From positions 1 to 22,076 of the forward strand of contig CAXRCG010000190.1 in the NCBI GenBank assembly GCA_964228885.1: 22,076 nucleotides of DNA, in the 5' to 3' direction. The DNA comes from UBA4582 sp964228885 (GTDB lineage: Bacteria > Pseudomonadota > Gammaproteobacteria > Pseudomonadales > Azotimanducaceae). Shown piece after piece: positions 1 to 6,492 of the stretch. Every line of letters starts with the position of its first letter. The first letter of the stretch is position 1. The notes beneath the pieces were generated by a model. That model saw only the letters and a program-made list of their open reading frames with translations, did not search any database and had not been told where the DNA came from. A program made the position numbers and the translations under genes.

Positions 1-149
1 ACCCATTGATCCGGGTCCGCCACAAAATCATCAAAAACCGCAGCAAGTTCAGCCTGTGCCGGAGGATGAAGTGAGTTCATCACATCGGGGCGCTCTATGG
101 TGACAATCGTTAATGGACCTTCCCTTTCGACGCTACAGAATTCAGGCAT
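1..149 (-). CDS. Enoyl-CoA hydratase/isomerase (crotonase) family protein, N-terminal part only
   Basis: The reverse strand reads an open frame from ATG at 149-147 to the window edge, giving 49 residues. It begins MPEFCSVEREGPLTIVTIER and continues with PDVMNSLHPPAQAEL. The VTIERPDVMNSL block is the usual first beta-strand plus NAL-type turn of crotonase-fold acyl-CoA enzymes. A GGAGAG ribosome binding site lies just upstream (about 155-160). Crotonase-family enzymes hydrate, isomerise or cleave acyl-CoA thioesters in the cytoplasm. The oxyanion-hole and catalytic region lies outside the window, so the reaction cannot be assigned. It is co-directional with and downstream of the C-S lyase gene, with a 103-bp gap. 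The family call is fairly safe, the exact product is not. Confidence 0.75.
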   Translation of the reverse strand, partial: MPEFCSVEREGPLTIVTIERPDVMNSLHPPAQAELAAVFDDFVADPDQW

Positions 150-252
150 AATTTCTCTCCAATTTGTTTCTAATAAAGTCTAACAGCTAGGCCAGAATGA
201 TGAACAGCCTAATACAGACACTCTCTTGTTTTCCAAATCACATTAATTGCAT

Positions 253-1398
253 TCAGTGTTTCGCGCTACTCACCGCTGCTTCAAGCCGAGCAACGGCTCT
301 CTCCAACTGAACCCTTGGACAGCCAAAATTCAATCTCATAAACCGATTATCACCAAACTGCTCTCCCGGTGACATACCCAGCCCTTTCTGCTCGAAAAAT
401 TCAGGTGGATTGTTAAGCCCCAGTTCTGCGACGTTCAGCCAAGCAAGGTAAGTCGACTCTTGGGGACTCATATGTATACCCGGAATGTTTTCTATTGCAT
501 TGGACAAATAGTCGCGATTTCCCTCAAGGTAACGTAACAATTCCTGACGCCATTCTTCACAATCAGCATAAGCAGCATGCATCGCGGTGTAACCTAGCAG
601 ATTAACGTTACCCACCAGTCCCGCCCTTGGCGCTTCAAATTGTTCCCGTAGCGCTGGATTTTGGATAATGGCGAACGAGCCTCCCAGTCCAGCAAGATTA
701 AAAGTCTTACTTGGTGCCATCAGGGTGATTGTCCTTTCCGCAGCAGCTTCGCTGATAGACGCGGTTGGAATATGCGGTCTGCCGTCCAGCACAAGATCGC
801 AATGGATTTCGTCGGAACAGATAATGAGGTCATTTTGCACACTGATATCAACAATCGCTTCCAGTTCAGTTTGGGTCAGGGTTCGACCAATCGGATTAAA
901 CGGATTGCAAAGCATCAGGAGTCTGGAATTTCCGGCTGAAGCGCGCTCAAGAGAAGTCATGGGAAATTGCCATGTGCCGGCCTCATAGGACATGGGAAAA
1001 CGCTTCAGCTGGCGGCCTTGATTCTCGGGCGCCGCAAAAAAAGGATGGTAAACCGGGGTTGCGGTGACTGCGGCTTCGTCTTCTTCCAGTAGGCCCGCAC
1101 AGCAGAGGTTAAGACCCGAAACAACCCCAGGAAAGAACACAAGGTCATCGGGCTGGATTTCCCAATTATAAAAAGTCTTCATGCGCGCAACGAGAATATT
1201 TTTCAATGCTGCTGACGCCTCGGTGTAGCCAAAAACACCATGTTGAACTCGATTTTGTAAGGCTTCCACGACCGCGACGGGTGACTGGAAATCCATATCC
1301 GCCACCCAAAGTGGCAGTATGTCCAAATCTTTATATTTGTTGAATTTAGTACTTTCCGTGGAGAGTCTGTCTATTTCTACGTCAAAATCGGTAGGCAT
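253..1398 (-). CDS. PLP-dependent C-S lyase of the PatB/MalY (cystathionine beta-lyase-like) type
   Basis: The product has 381 residues, the normal length for the MalY/PatB branch of fold-type I aminotransferases. The frame shows WVADMDF near residue 31, CNPFNPIGR at 164-172 (family motif CNPxNPxGR), SDEIHCDL at 195-202 with the Asp that contacts the PLP ring nitrogen, and APSKTFNLAGL, where Lys231 should form the Schiff base. The C-terminus has the FMRLNFGCPR substrate-carboxylate-binding region. Enzymes of this group cleave the C-S bond of cystathionine or cysteine conjugates to homocysteine or a thiol, pyruvate and ammonia in the cytosol. The start at 1398 is an ATG with a weak GAGAACGAG upstream. 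It is divergent from msrA over a 127-bp gap. A plain class I/II aminotransferase is less likely because of the SKTFN/DEIHCD signature. The physiological substrate is unknown. Confidence 0.88.
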   Translation of the reverse strand: MPTDFDVEIDRLSTESTKFNKYKDLDILPLWVADMDFQSPVAVVEALQNRVQHGVFGYTEASAALKNILVARMKTFYNWEIQPDDLVFFPGVVSGLNLCCAGLLEEDEAAVTATPVYHPFFAAPENQGRQLKRFPMSYEAGTWQFPMTSLERASAGNSRLLMLCNPFNPIGRTLTQTELEAIVDISVQNDLIICSDEIHCDLVLDGRPHIPTASISEAAAERTITLMAPSKTFNLAGLGGSFAIIQNPALREQFEAPRAGLVGNVNLLGYTAMHAAYADCEEWRQELLRYLEGNRDYLSNAIENIPGIHMSPQESTYLAWLNVAELGLNNPPEFFEQKGLGMSPGEQFGDNRFMRLNFGCPRVQLERAVARLEAAVSSAKH

Positions 1399-1433
1399 CG
1401 GTACTCGTTCTCGCGATCGGTTTTTGATAAGTT

Positions 1434-1462
1434 TTGGGAGTATAACAAGAGTGGCATATACT
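1434..1462 (+). promoter_or_regulatory. Putative sigma70 promoter of msrA and the selenoprotein gene
   Basis: TTGGGA at 1434-1439 and TATACT at 1457-1462 are separated by exactly 17 bases. This fits a sigma70 promoter and would start transcription near 1469, leaving a leader of roughly 55 nt before msrA. This is pattern matching only. Confidence 0.5.
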
Positions 1463-1525
1463 GCCTCTCTCGACAGTAAAAACCTGCCGATTTAAACTTA
1501 ACACTCAAACCACGAGGAGTAGACA

Positions 1526-2167
1526 ATGGGCCTATTTAACCGCACCCCCGTCTCCGTCACAGCGGAAACAGCCTTGCCCGGCAGAAATTCCCCGCTCGTG
1601 ATCCCAGAAACCCACTACGTTAATGGGACATCTTTTATTGCCCCCTTCCCTGCCGGCCTTGAGGTTGTTTATTTTGGCATGGGCTGTTTTTGGGGAGCCG
1701 AACGCCGCTTTTGGGAACAGGAAGGTGTCTACACTACAGCGGTTGGATACGCAGGTGGATTCACTGAGAACCCCACTTACGATGAAGTTTGCAGCGGTCT
1801 CACAGCGCACTCCGAAATGGTGCTGGTTGTATTTGATCCCAAGATCACTAGTTTTGAAAAGTTGCTCACCCTGTTTTGGGAAAGTCATGATCCTACCCAA
1901 GGTATGCGTCAGGGTAATGATATTGGCTCGCAATACCGCTCTTGTATCTTCACAACAAATGACGAGCAGTTCGCAACCGCAAGAAAATCGGCTGAAAGAT
2001 TCCAACAAGGCCTGGCCGAGTCAGGTTATGGCGCGATCACTACTGACATAGAGGCCGTTTCAACATTTTTCTATGCTGAGGAATACCATCAACAATACCT
2101 TGCAAAAGTGCCCAATGGTTACTGCGGTTTGAAAGGAACCGGCGTCTGTTACGTCGCGGCTGAATAG
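1526..2167 (+). CDS. msrA: Peptide-methionine (S)-S-oxide reductase MsrA
   Basis: MsrA reduces methionine-S-sulfoxide, free or in proteins, back to methionine using thioredoxin. The product has 213 residues, the size of the long E. coli-type MsrA. The signature FGMGCFWGAERRFW carries the catalytic Cys54. GYAGG, SEMVLVVFDP, FWESHDPTQGMRQGNDIGSQYRS and AEEYHQQYL follow in the family order. The tail NGYCGLKGTGVCY has Cys200 and Cys208, which suit the resolving cysteines of three-Cys MsrA. The catalytic position is Cys here, not Sec as in some MsrA selenoproteins. The ATG at 1526 follows a good GAGGAG site. Its stop codon lies 18 nt before the ATG of the AhpD-like selenoprotein gene, so the two genes are probably co-transcribed. 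Confidence 0.96.
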   Translation: MGLFNRTPVSVTAETALPGRNSPLVIPETHYVNGTSFIAPFPAGLEVVYFGMGCFWGAERRFWEQEGVYTTAVGYAGGFTENPTYDEVCSGLTAHSEMVLVVFDPKITSFEKLLTLFWESHDPTQGMRQGNDIGSQYRSCIFTTNDEQFATARKSAERFQQGLAESGYGAITTDIEAVSTFFYAEEYHQQYLAKVPNGYCGLKGTGVCYVAAE

Positions 2168-2185
2168 AATATTTTGGAGGACATA

Positions 2186-3253
2186 ATGAAAGTCTCTGTA
2201 CCAGAAAATGTCCATAGAAGTCATGACTTGGCTGCAGGTTTGTTTGGCCAAGCGGGTACCTGGCTTACAGCATCTATCCGAACTGCCGTATGGGCAGAAG
2301 CCAGAAATGCTCCTGCTTGCACACTGTGTCGAGATCGCAAGCAGGCAATCTCCCCCTATGCACTGAAGGGCAAACACGATAGCTGTACCCAGCTACCCGA
2401 AAATATTGTTGAGGTGGTTCACAGGATCAAGAACGATTCGGGAAGACTCACAAAACGCTGGTTCGATGAGCAAATTGAAGCGGGGCTCAGTCGAGAAGAA
2501 TATATAGAAACTCTGAGTCTGGTCGCAACATCGATCATACTCGACAGCTATGCCATGGCTATGGGTTTACCAGATTACAGCATTCCTTCACCACAACCAG
2601 GCGAACCGACAAAAGTACTCAATCCCGAAGTTATTGATGAAGGCGCCTGGCTTCCCATCACAAAAGCGGAGCAAACCGTCGAAGATCACGGTTTGCCGAA
2701 CGTACCAAATATCGCCAGGGCGATGGGACTTGTACCCGCGGGCATGATGCATTTTTTTGGCACTATGCGGGCACATTATTCCCTCTCCGGTGACGACTTC
2801 GGAATCAGCAGGTCTCAGATAGAACTTATTGCTGCGAGGGTGTCATCGCATAATGAATGCTTTTACTGAACGACTTCACATACCTTGCTGCTTCGTGCAA
2901 GCGGCGACCGAAACAACGAAAGCTACAACCTGGATTCTGTCACTTCGGAGGATATTGCCGACGCTGGCGTTTACAACGGCGCGTTTCTAATGCAGCTTGC
3001 AGCGGCGGTTTTTGCTCAGGACGCTGAAGCACTGGCTGACATCCGCACCAGAGGCGTTAAACTGCTGGGAGAGCGAGGCCTCGCAGAAGCGATGGGTATA
3101 GCCTCTGGATTTAATGGCATTACCAAAGTAGCTAACGGCACAGGTTTACCGCTAGACAAATCGACTGCGGATATTACTGGAGAAATGAGAGCTAACGCTG
3201 GTATTGATGACTACTCAGAAGCCTTCAAATCCAGCAAATACGACGCACTGTAG
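2186..3253 (+). CDS. AhpD/carboxymuconolactone decarboxylase-like selenoprotein (in-frame UGA read as Sec228)
   Basis: The frame runs from ATG 2186 (GGAGG at 2176-2180) to UAG 3251-3253 with one in-frame UGA at 2867-2869. Read as Sec, this gives 355 residues. Around it the protein reads LIAARVSSHNECFY-U-TTSHTLLLR. This is the CxxCxxxH active site of AhpD-like proteins with the second Cys replaced by Sec (Cys225, Sec228, His232). A 9-bp hairpin follows the UGA at SECIS distance. AhpD-type proteins use the Cys pair in peroxide or disulfide reduction, and AhpD-like CxxU selenoproteins are a recognised bacterial group. An N-terminal CTLC motif (Cys45, Cys48) may mark a second, degenerate AhpD-like half. 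The gene lies 18 nt after msrA, so a redox-repair role is inferred. Automatic callers would split it at the UGA (2174-2869 and 2885-3253). The alternative is a nonsense mutation or sequencing error. No sel genes are in the window. Confidence 0.85.
2885..2907 (+). promoter_or_regulatory. Putative bacterial SECIS hairpin for Sec insertion
   Basis: Bases 2885-2893 (UUGCUGCUU) pair with 2899-2907 (AAGCGGCGA) to give nine continuous pairs, two of them U-G, closed by the loop CGUGC (2894-2898). The loop starts 24 nt after the UGA. G2895-U2896 in the loop recalls the GU needed by SelB in the E. coli fdhF element. Bacterial SECIS elements lie within the coding region immediately after the UGA, as here. 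A weaker alternative fold pairs CUUGC (2884-2888) with GCAAG (2897-2901). Confidence 0.7.
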
Positions 3254-3435
3254 GTCTTCAGCGAGCGCAAAGACACACTCAGCCGCGTTCCCTAGGGTAT
3301 ATTTATAGGGGCATTGTCACCAATGTGGACTTAGATCTGGCATCAAAGCAGACCATCACTACCGCGCTTGAATCGACCTCTTCTCTAATCCCGTAGGATC
3401 TTAAACAAGCAGCATTCTGAGAACTTCTCTTGCAT

Positions 3436-4086
3436 TCAAGTTTTTACATTTTTATCAACAGCGCCCATGAAATCTATATTTTCAGTACTATTTTCTGGAA
3501 TAGGGATCTCAACAATACGCTCTTCCACATTGTCATACTCCAACTTCAGCGCCCGACACATCGTTGCATGTAGATCATATGTACATGTGATGTATGTAAA
3601 TTCCAGAATTTCCTCGTCACTCAGATGTTGTTGAAGTATTTCGAAAGTACCATCACTGGTTCTTCCGCCAGAAAGAACAAGGTCATCTGTGTATGCAAGG
3701 ATGGCACGCTCGATGGGAGAAAATAATTCAGAGGTCTGCCAATTGGGAATCGCTGCAATGTGCTCTTCGCTGTAACCGACTGCACGCATGCTTTTGCAAT
3801 GCTGCGAAAACACAAACTGACTGCCTCTGACATACCCACCCCGCGTCTGGCCTAGCTCCCGCAGCTTCGCCTTGAGCTTTCGGTTTTTGCTCCTGTAAAA
3901 CTGGAAACCAGCAACCGCATGATTAAAACAGTCCGGCACAAGGGCAAAAACTGTCCACCAATTTCCTGGCGTGCCAGTTGCGGTGCCCGGTGAAGCTACC
4001 GGGTCCCGATCGCCAAAGAGCGCATCATAAAGTGGCAATACTGACGGATCGGCATCCTCTCTGCGTATTTCTCTCAATCTAGGCAT
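3436..4086 (-). CDS. Carboxymuconolactone decarboxylase (CMD/AhpD-fold) family protein without the Cys pair
   Basis: The product has 216 residues and the all-helical pattern of the CMD family. It has an N-terminal MPRLREI segment, then YVRGSQFVFSQHCKSMRAVGYSEEHIAAI (about 85-113), then FSPIERAILAYTDDLVL. The helix around His96 matches the active-site helix of COG2128-type proteins (H..xAR..G.s.e.I), but the CxxC of true AhpD is absent. Only Cys97, next to the His, remains. Peroxidase chemistry of the AhpD type is therefore unlikely, and a decarboxylase or isomerase-like or unknown role is possible. It is convergent with the selenoprotein gene (182-bp gap, no clear terminator seen) and divergent from the lyase gene with a 74-bp shared control region. 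The ATG at 4086 was chosen because MPRLREI is a typical start for this group. Confidence 0.8.
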   Translation of the reverse strand: MPRLREIRREDADPSVLPLYDALFGDRDPVASPGTATGTPGNWWTVFALVPDCFNHAVAGFQFYRSKNRKLKAKLRELGQTRGGYVRGSQFVFSQHCKSMRAVGYSEEHIAAIPNWQTSELFSPIERAILAYTDDLVLSGGRTSDGTFEILQQHLSDEEILEFTYITCTYDLHATMCRALKLEYDNVEERIVEIPIPENSTENIDFMGAVDKNVKT

Positions 4087-4133
4087 AGCGTAAATATCCT
4101 TTTTTGTTACCGTAATGAAAAGTGATGGTAAAC

Positions 4134-4145
4134 TTAGTTTACTAA
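4134..4145. promoter_or_regulatory. Small inverted repeat in the divergent CMD/lyase promoter region
   Basis: TTAGT (4134-4138) and ACTAA (4141-4145) are inverted around TT. TTACC (4108-4112 region) and GGTAA (4126-4130 region) flank nearby sequence. In a 74-bp region shared by two divergent genes this could be an operator, but the arms are short and AT-rich. Confidence 0.25.
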
Positions 4146-4160
4146 ATTTGGATCAGAAAA

Positions 4161-4988
4161 ATGTTAAAAGATTCTCTCCTCAAAGGTCAGCAAATAATTG
4201 CTCCAGGGGTATTCGACGGGCTTTCCGCAAGAATCGCGCAACAGGCTGGATGCAACGTACTTTACATGTCAGGCTTTTGTGTTTCCGGCACTTTGCTTGG
4301 CGCACCGGATGTTGGCTTGGTCACTGCAACGGAAATGATAGAGCGGGTTCAACAAATTGTAAATTCCGCGCCCGGTGCAGCTGTGATTGCTGATGGCGAT
4401 AACGGACATGGTGGTATTCACAACGTTGCGCGAATCGTCAGAGCCTACGAAACCGCTGGCGCTCAATGTATTCAGCTTGAAGACCAGGTAATTCCCAAGA
4501 AATGCGGCCACATGGAAAACAAGCAGGTTGTTGCGTTAGAAGAAGCAATGCAAAAAATCGAAGCAGCCTGCGCAGCCCGCCGCACAAATGACTTTCTCAT
4601 CATGGCCCGAACCGATGCTCGGGCAACTCATAATCTTGACGAAGCCCTGAGACGAGGTGATGCTTTTCTTGACGCCGGGGCGGATATTCTCTTTATTGAG
4701 GCGCCTGCTTCAGTGGAAGAAATGGCGAAGATCGCGAAGCGTTTTCCAAACACGCCGTTGGTAGCAAATCTAGTTGAAGGAGGGAAAACGCCCGAACTAT
4801 CGCCGGAGGAATTGAAATCGATGGGATTCTTGATCGTACTGCGTCCGGTATCAGCTTTGCTGTCAATATCAGCTACACTACAGCAAAACTATAAACGGCT
4901 GGCAAAGTCAGGGACGCTTGGTGAAAACGCGCCCCATCTCTCATTTGATGAATATAACAAAATGATCGGCTTGCAGGATTACGACTAA
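4161..4988 (+). CDS. Isocitrate lyase/PEP mutase superfamily lyase
   Basis: The product has 275 residues, the length of small ICL/PEPM barrels such as methylisocitrate lyase, oxaloacetate decarboxylase and dimethylmalate lyase. The frame has APGVFDGLSARI near 14-24, ADGDNGHGG at 77-85 with Asp78 and Asp80 as metal ligands (usual form DADxGYG), QLEDQ at 105-109, and IPKKCGHMENK at 111-121, where Lys-Lys-Cys-Gly-His is the mobile active-site loop. Cys115 is the general base in C-C lyases of the family. ARTDAR follows. The loop argues for a C-C bond lyase acting on a 2-hydroxy or 2-oxo dicarboxylate rather than a phosphonomutase. The substrate cannot be fixed from sequence, and the NGH in place of the usual TGY/IGF may reflect a different pocket. 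The ATG at 4161 has only a weak GGATCAG upstream. Confidence 0.85.
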   Translation: MLKDSLLKGQQIIAPGVFDGLSARIAQQAGCNVLYMSGFCVSGTLLGAPDVGLVTATEMIERVQQIVNSAPGAAVIADGDNGHGGIHNVARIVRAYETAGAQCIQLEDQVIPKKCGHMENKQVVALEEAMQKIEAACAARRTNDFLIMARTDARATHNLDEALRRGDAFLDAGADILFIEAPASVEEMAKIAKRFPNTPLVANLVEGGKTPELSPEELKSMGFLIVLRPVSALLSISATLQQNYKRLAKSGTLGENAPHLSFDEYNKMIGLQDYD

Positions 4989-5007
4989 CGGCGGGTTCAG
5001 CATTAGC

Positions 5008-6240
5008 CTAGAGAGAAAGTGCCGTCTCGAAATCTGCCAACAAATCTGCAGTGTCTTCGATGCCAATGGCGAAGCGAACCAACGAATCAGCGATACCCAT
5101 TGACGCTCTGCGCTCTGGGCCCATTTCATAGTAAATGGTATGCGCAACAGGTATAGCAAGCGAGCGGGTATCTCCCAGATTGCTGGAACTAATCACAAGG
5201 TTCAACTTGTTGAGAAACTCAAAGCAATCAATAGCGTCGACCAGTTCAATACTAAATAGTGCCCCTGGATACCTAAACAGCTCCGTCGCGAGTTTATGCT
5301 GCGGATGTTCGTCAAGCCCGGGATAATAAACTTTCTTGACGCTATCGTGAGATGATAAATATTCTGTCAGAGATCTCGCATTTTCACATGCTTTTTCCAT
5401 TCGCAGAGCCAGAGTGTCAGAACCAATTGAGATGTGATGCGCGGCTTCCGGTCCTAGCGTAGCACCGAAATCCCGCAACCCTTTCTTTTTAATCTGGGTA
5501 ATACCCCAACTACTGACGTGACCTTTTTTATAGTTGTCGTAAAGATTTGGGAATTTCGACCAGTCATAATTTCCCGTTTCAGTTACGGCACCGCCTAACG
5601 CATTCGCATGGCCGCCTATGTACTTGGTCAGTGAATTAAAAACGAGACTCGCCTTCACTTGTTTACCTTGAAATAGATAGGGCGTTGTCATGGTATTATC
5701 AACACAGTAGAGCAACTCTTGCGCTTCGCACAAGTCTCCAATATTCACTAGGTCTGCCACCTGAGTTCTAGGATTCGCGATCGTTTCAACAAAAACCAGC
5801 TTGGTATTTTCTTTAACAGCAGCAGCAACTTCCGCCACGTCTGTTGCATCGACAAACGTCACCTCAATACCCTGGGTCTCAAACGTCTTAAAAACGCTAT
5901 TTGTATTACCGAACAAAAAAGAGCTCGAGATCACATGATCACCAGCACGCAGTAGCGCAAAAAATGTCGTGCAAATTGCAGCCATACCTGTAGCAAACGC
6001 GGCTGTTGCCACACCATCTTCCATCATCGTGATCTTATTCTGCAGCGCGTCTACCGTGGGGTTCACTTGTCGACCGTAGGTATAGCCAGACTGTTTACCC
6101 TGAAAAACAGCGGCCAATTCTCTCGAATCGTCATAGGCGTATGTGACAGCGGTGTGAATAGGTTTGTGAATCGACCCATGCTCAACCCCACCTCTGCGAT
6201 CAGAATGGAGTAATTTTGAAGTAAACCCTGATTGCTTCAT
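5008..6240 (-). CDS. Cystathionine gamma-synthase family PLP enzyme (Cys/Met metabolism)
   Basis: The product has 410 residues and the complete Cys/Met metabolism PLP fold. Visible are YTYGRQVNPT at 53-62 (the Y-G-R phosphate-binding turn from the partner subunit), ATGMAAI, RAGDHVISSSFLFGNTNSVF, ANPRTQVADL, VDNTMTTPY with Asp181, and NSLTKYIGGH with Schiff-base Lys206. Members perform gamma- or beta-elimination or replacement on O-acyl-homoserine, cystathionine or methionine. Which one is unclear: it could be a cystathionine gamma-synthase, an O-acetylhomoserine sulfhydrylase or a methionine gamma-lyase. At the spot where classical enzymes have the ring-stacking Tyr (LYG) this one has Phe110 (LFG). 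The start at 6240 is ATG with GAGG at about 6257-6260. The gene ends 19 bp from the convergent lyase gene. The leader carries a Cys-rich upstream ORF and a terminator-like hairpin, which suggests amino-acid-responsive control. Confidence 0.9.
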   Translation of the reverse strand: MKQSGFTSKLLHSDRRGGVEHGSIHKPIHTAVTYAYDDSRELAAVFQGKQSGYTYGRQVNPTVDALQNKITMMEDGVATAAFATGMAAICTTFFALLRAGDHVISSSFLFGNTNSVFKTFETQGIEVTFVDATDVAEVAAAVKENTKLVFVETIANPRTQVADLVNIGDLCEAQELLYCVDNTMTTPYLFQGKQVKASLVFNSLTKYIGGHANALGGAVTETGNYDWSKFPNLYDNYKKGHVSSWGITQIKKKGLRDFGATLGPEAAHHISIGSDTLALRMEKACENARSLTEYLSSHDSVKKVYYPGLDEHPQHKLATELFRYPGALFSIELVDAIDCFEFLNKLNLVISSSNLGDTRSLAIPVAHTIYYEMGPERRASMGIADSLVRFAIGIEDTADLLADFETALSL

Positions 6241-6268
6241 GATTTTGTTTATTGCCTCATATGAAGTG

Positions 6269-6343
6269 TTACCGGGAATTCTGATCCCGATTAACCGCGG
6301 GCAAAAAAAACCCGCAGTAGTGGCAACTAAAGCAGGTTTGCAT
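6269..6343 (-). CDS. Cys-rich 24-codon upstream ORF, candidate leader peptide
   Basis: The minus strand has ATG at 6343-6341 and TAA at 6271-6269, ending 28 nt before the start codon of the CGS-family gene. It begins MQTCFSCHYCGFF, so Cys codons fall at positions 4, 7 and 10, all UGC. GAGG lies upstream but only 2 nt from the ATG, which is short for a ribosome binding site. The Cys codons lie inside the terminator-like hairpin (6303-6341). A Cys-rich leader peptide before a gene of sulfur amino acid metabolism fits the logic of cysteine-responsive attenuators, known for example from polycysteine leader ORFs in mycobacteria. That it is translated and regulatory is inference. Confidence 0.45.
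   Translation of the reverse strand: MQTCFSCHYCGFFLPAVNRDQNSR
6303..6341 (-). terminator. Terminator-like hairpin with U-run in the leader of the CGS-family gene
   Basis: On the minus strand AAACCUGC (6339-6332) pairs with GCGGGUUU (6315-6308) around a 16-nt loop, and the U-run continues to 6303. It sits about 65-100 nt before the CGS-family start codon, so it would act as an attenuator rather than a gene-end terminator. Its 3' arm GCGGG (6315-6311) can alternatively pair with CCCGC (6301-6297) just downstream. That makes two mutually exclusive hairpins. Confidence 0.45.
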
Positions 6344-6364
6344 GTCCTCTTTAGCTGTATTTTT

Positions 6365-6492
6365 AATGCGCCCGCAAGCTGAAGCTCAAATCGGCGCAGT
6401 CTTGGTAAAACCTTCTCTTCCTGAAGCTTTGAGGGGCTTACCTAGTTCGTGCGGTGCGTCGGTATTATTTCACCAACCCACGCGGGCGAATT
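6365..6492 (-). promoter_or_regulatory. Structured leader RNA upstream of the CGS-family gene (no known class recognised)
   Basis: On the minus strand CGCCCGC (6488-6482) pairs perfectly with GCGGGCG (6375-6369), and AAU/AUU extends the helix beyond one mismatch. Inside it lie a GUUGGU...ACCGAC hairpin and a CGCA/UGCG helix enclosing a GGUAAG...UUUUACC stem. I compared it by eye with SAM-I, SAM-II, SAH, cobalamin, TPP, T-box and 6S RNA and found no convincing match. It may be a riboswitch-like aptamer or a fortuitous fold. Confidence 0.35.

Noticed and set aside
1678..1710. MsrA as a second selenoprotein
   Set aside because: The catalytic codon in GCFWGAE is TGT (Cys), with no in-frame UGA.
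1532..2008. 158-codon open frame on the minus strand
   Set aside because: Shadow of msrA; no recognisable features.
2174..2185. Four-codon longer start (TTG 2174) for the selenoprotein gene
   Set aside because: That TTG overlaps the GGAGG ribosome binding site of the ATG at 2186, which is the natural start.
2885..3253. Separate 122-residue ORF with TTG start after the UGA
   Set aside because: It is in frame with the upstream ORF, has no ribosome binding site, and its start falls inside the active-site region of the AhpD-like domain. It is better explained as the second part of one selenoprotein.
3254..3435. Terminator between the convergent selenoprotein and CMD genes (CCCTA/TAGGG hairpin near 3291-3319)
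   Set aside because: Only five pairs and no U-run on either strand.
6365..6492. 6S RNA or a known SAM, cobalamin or T-box riboswitch
   Set aside because: Short similarities such as GGTTGGTGA and GCCACT exist, but the conserved cores of these RNAs are not present in the right order.
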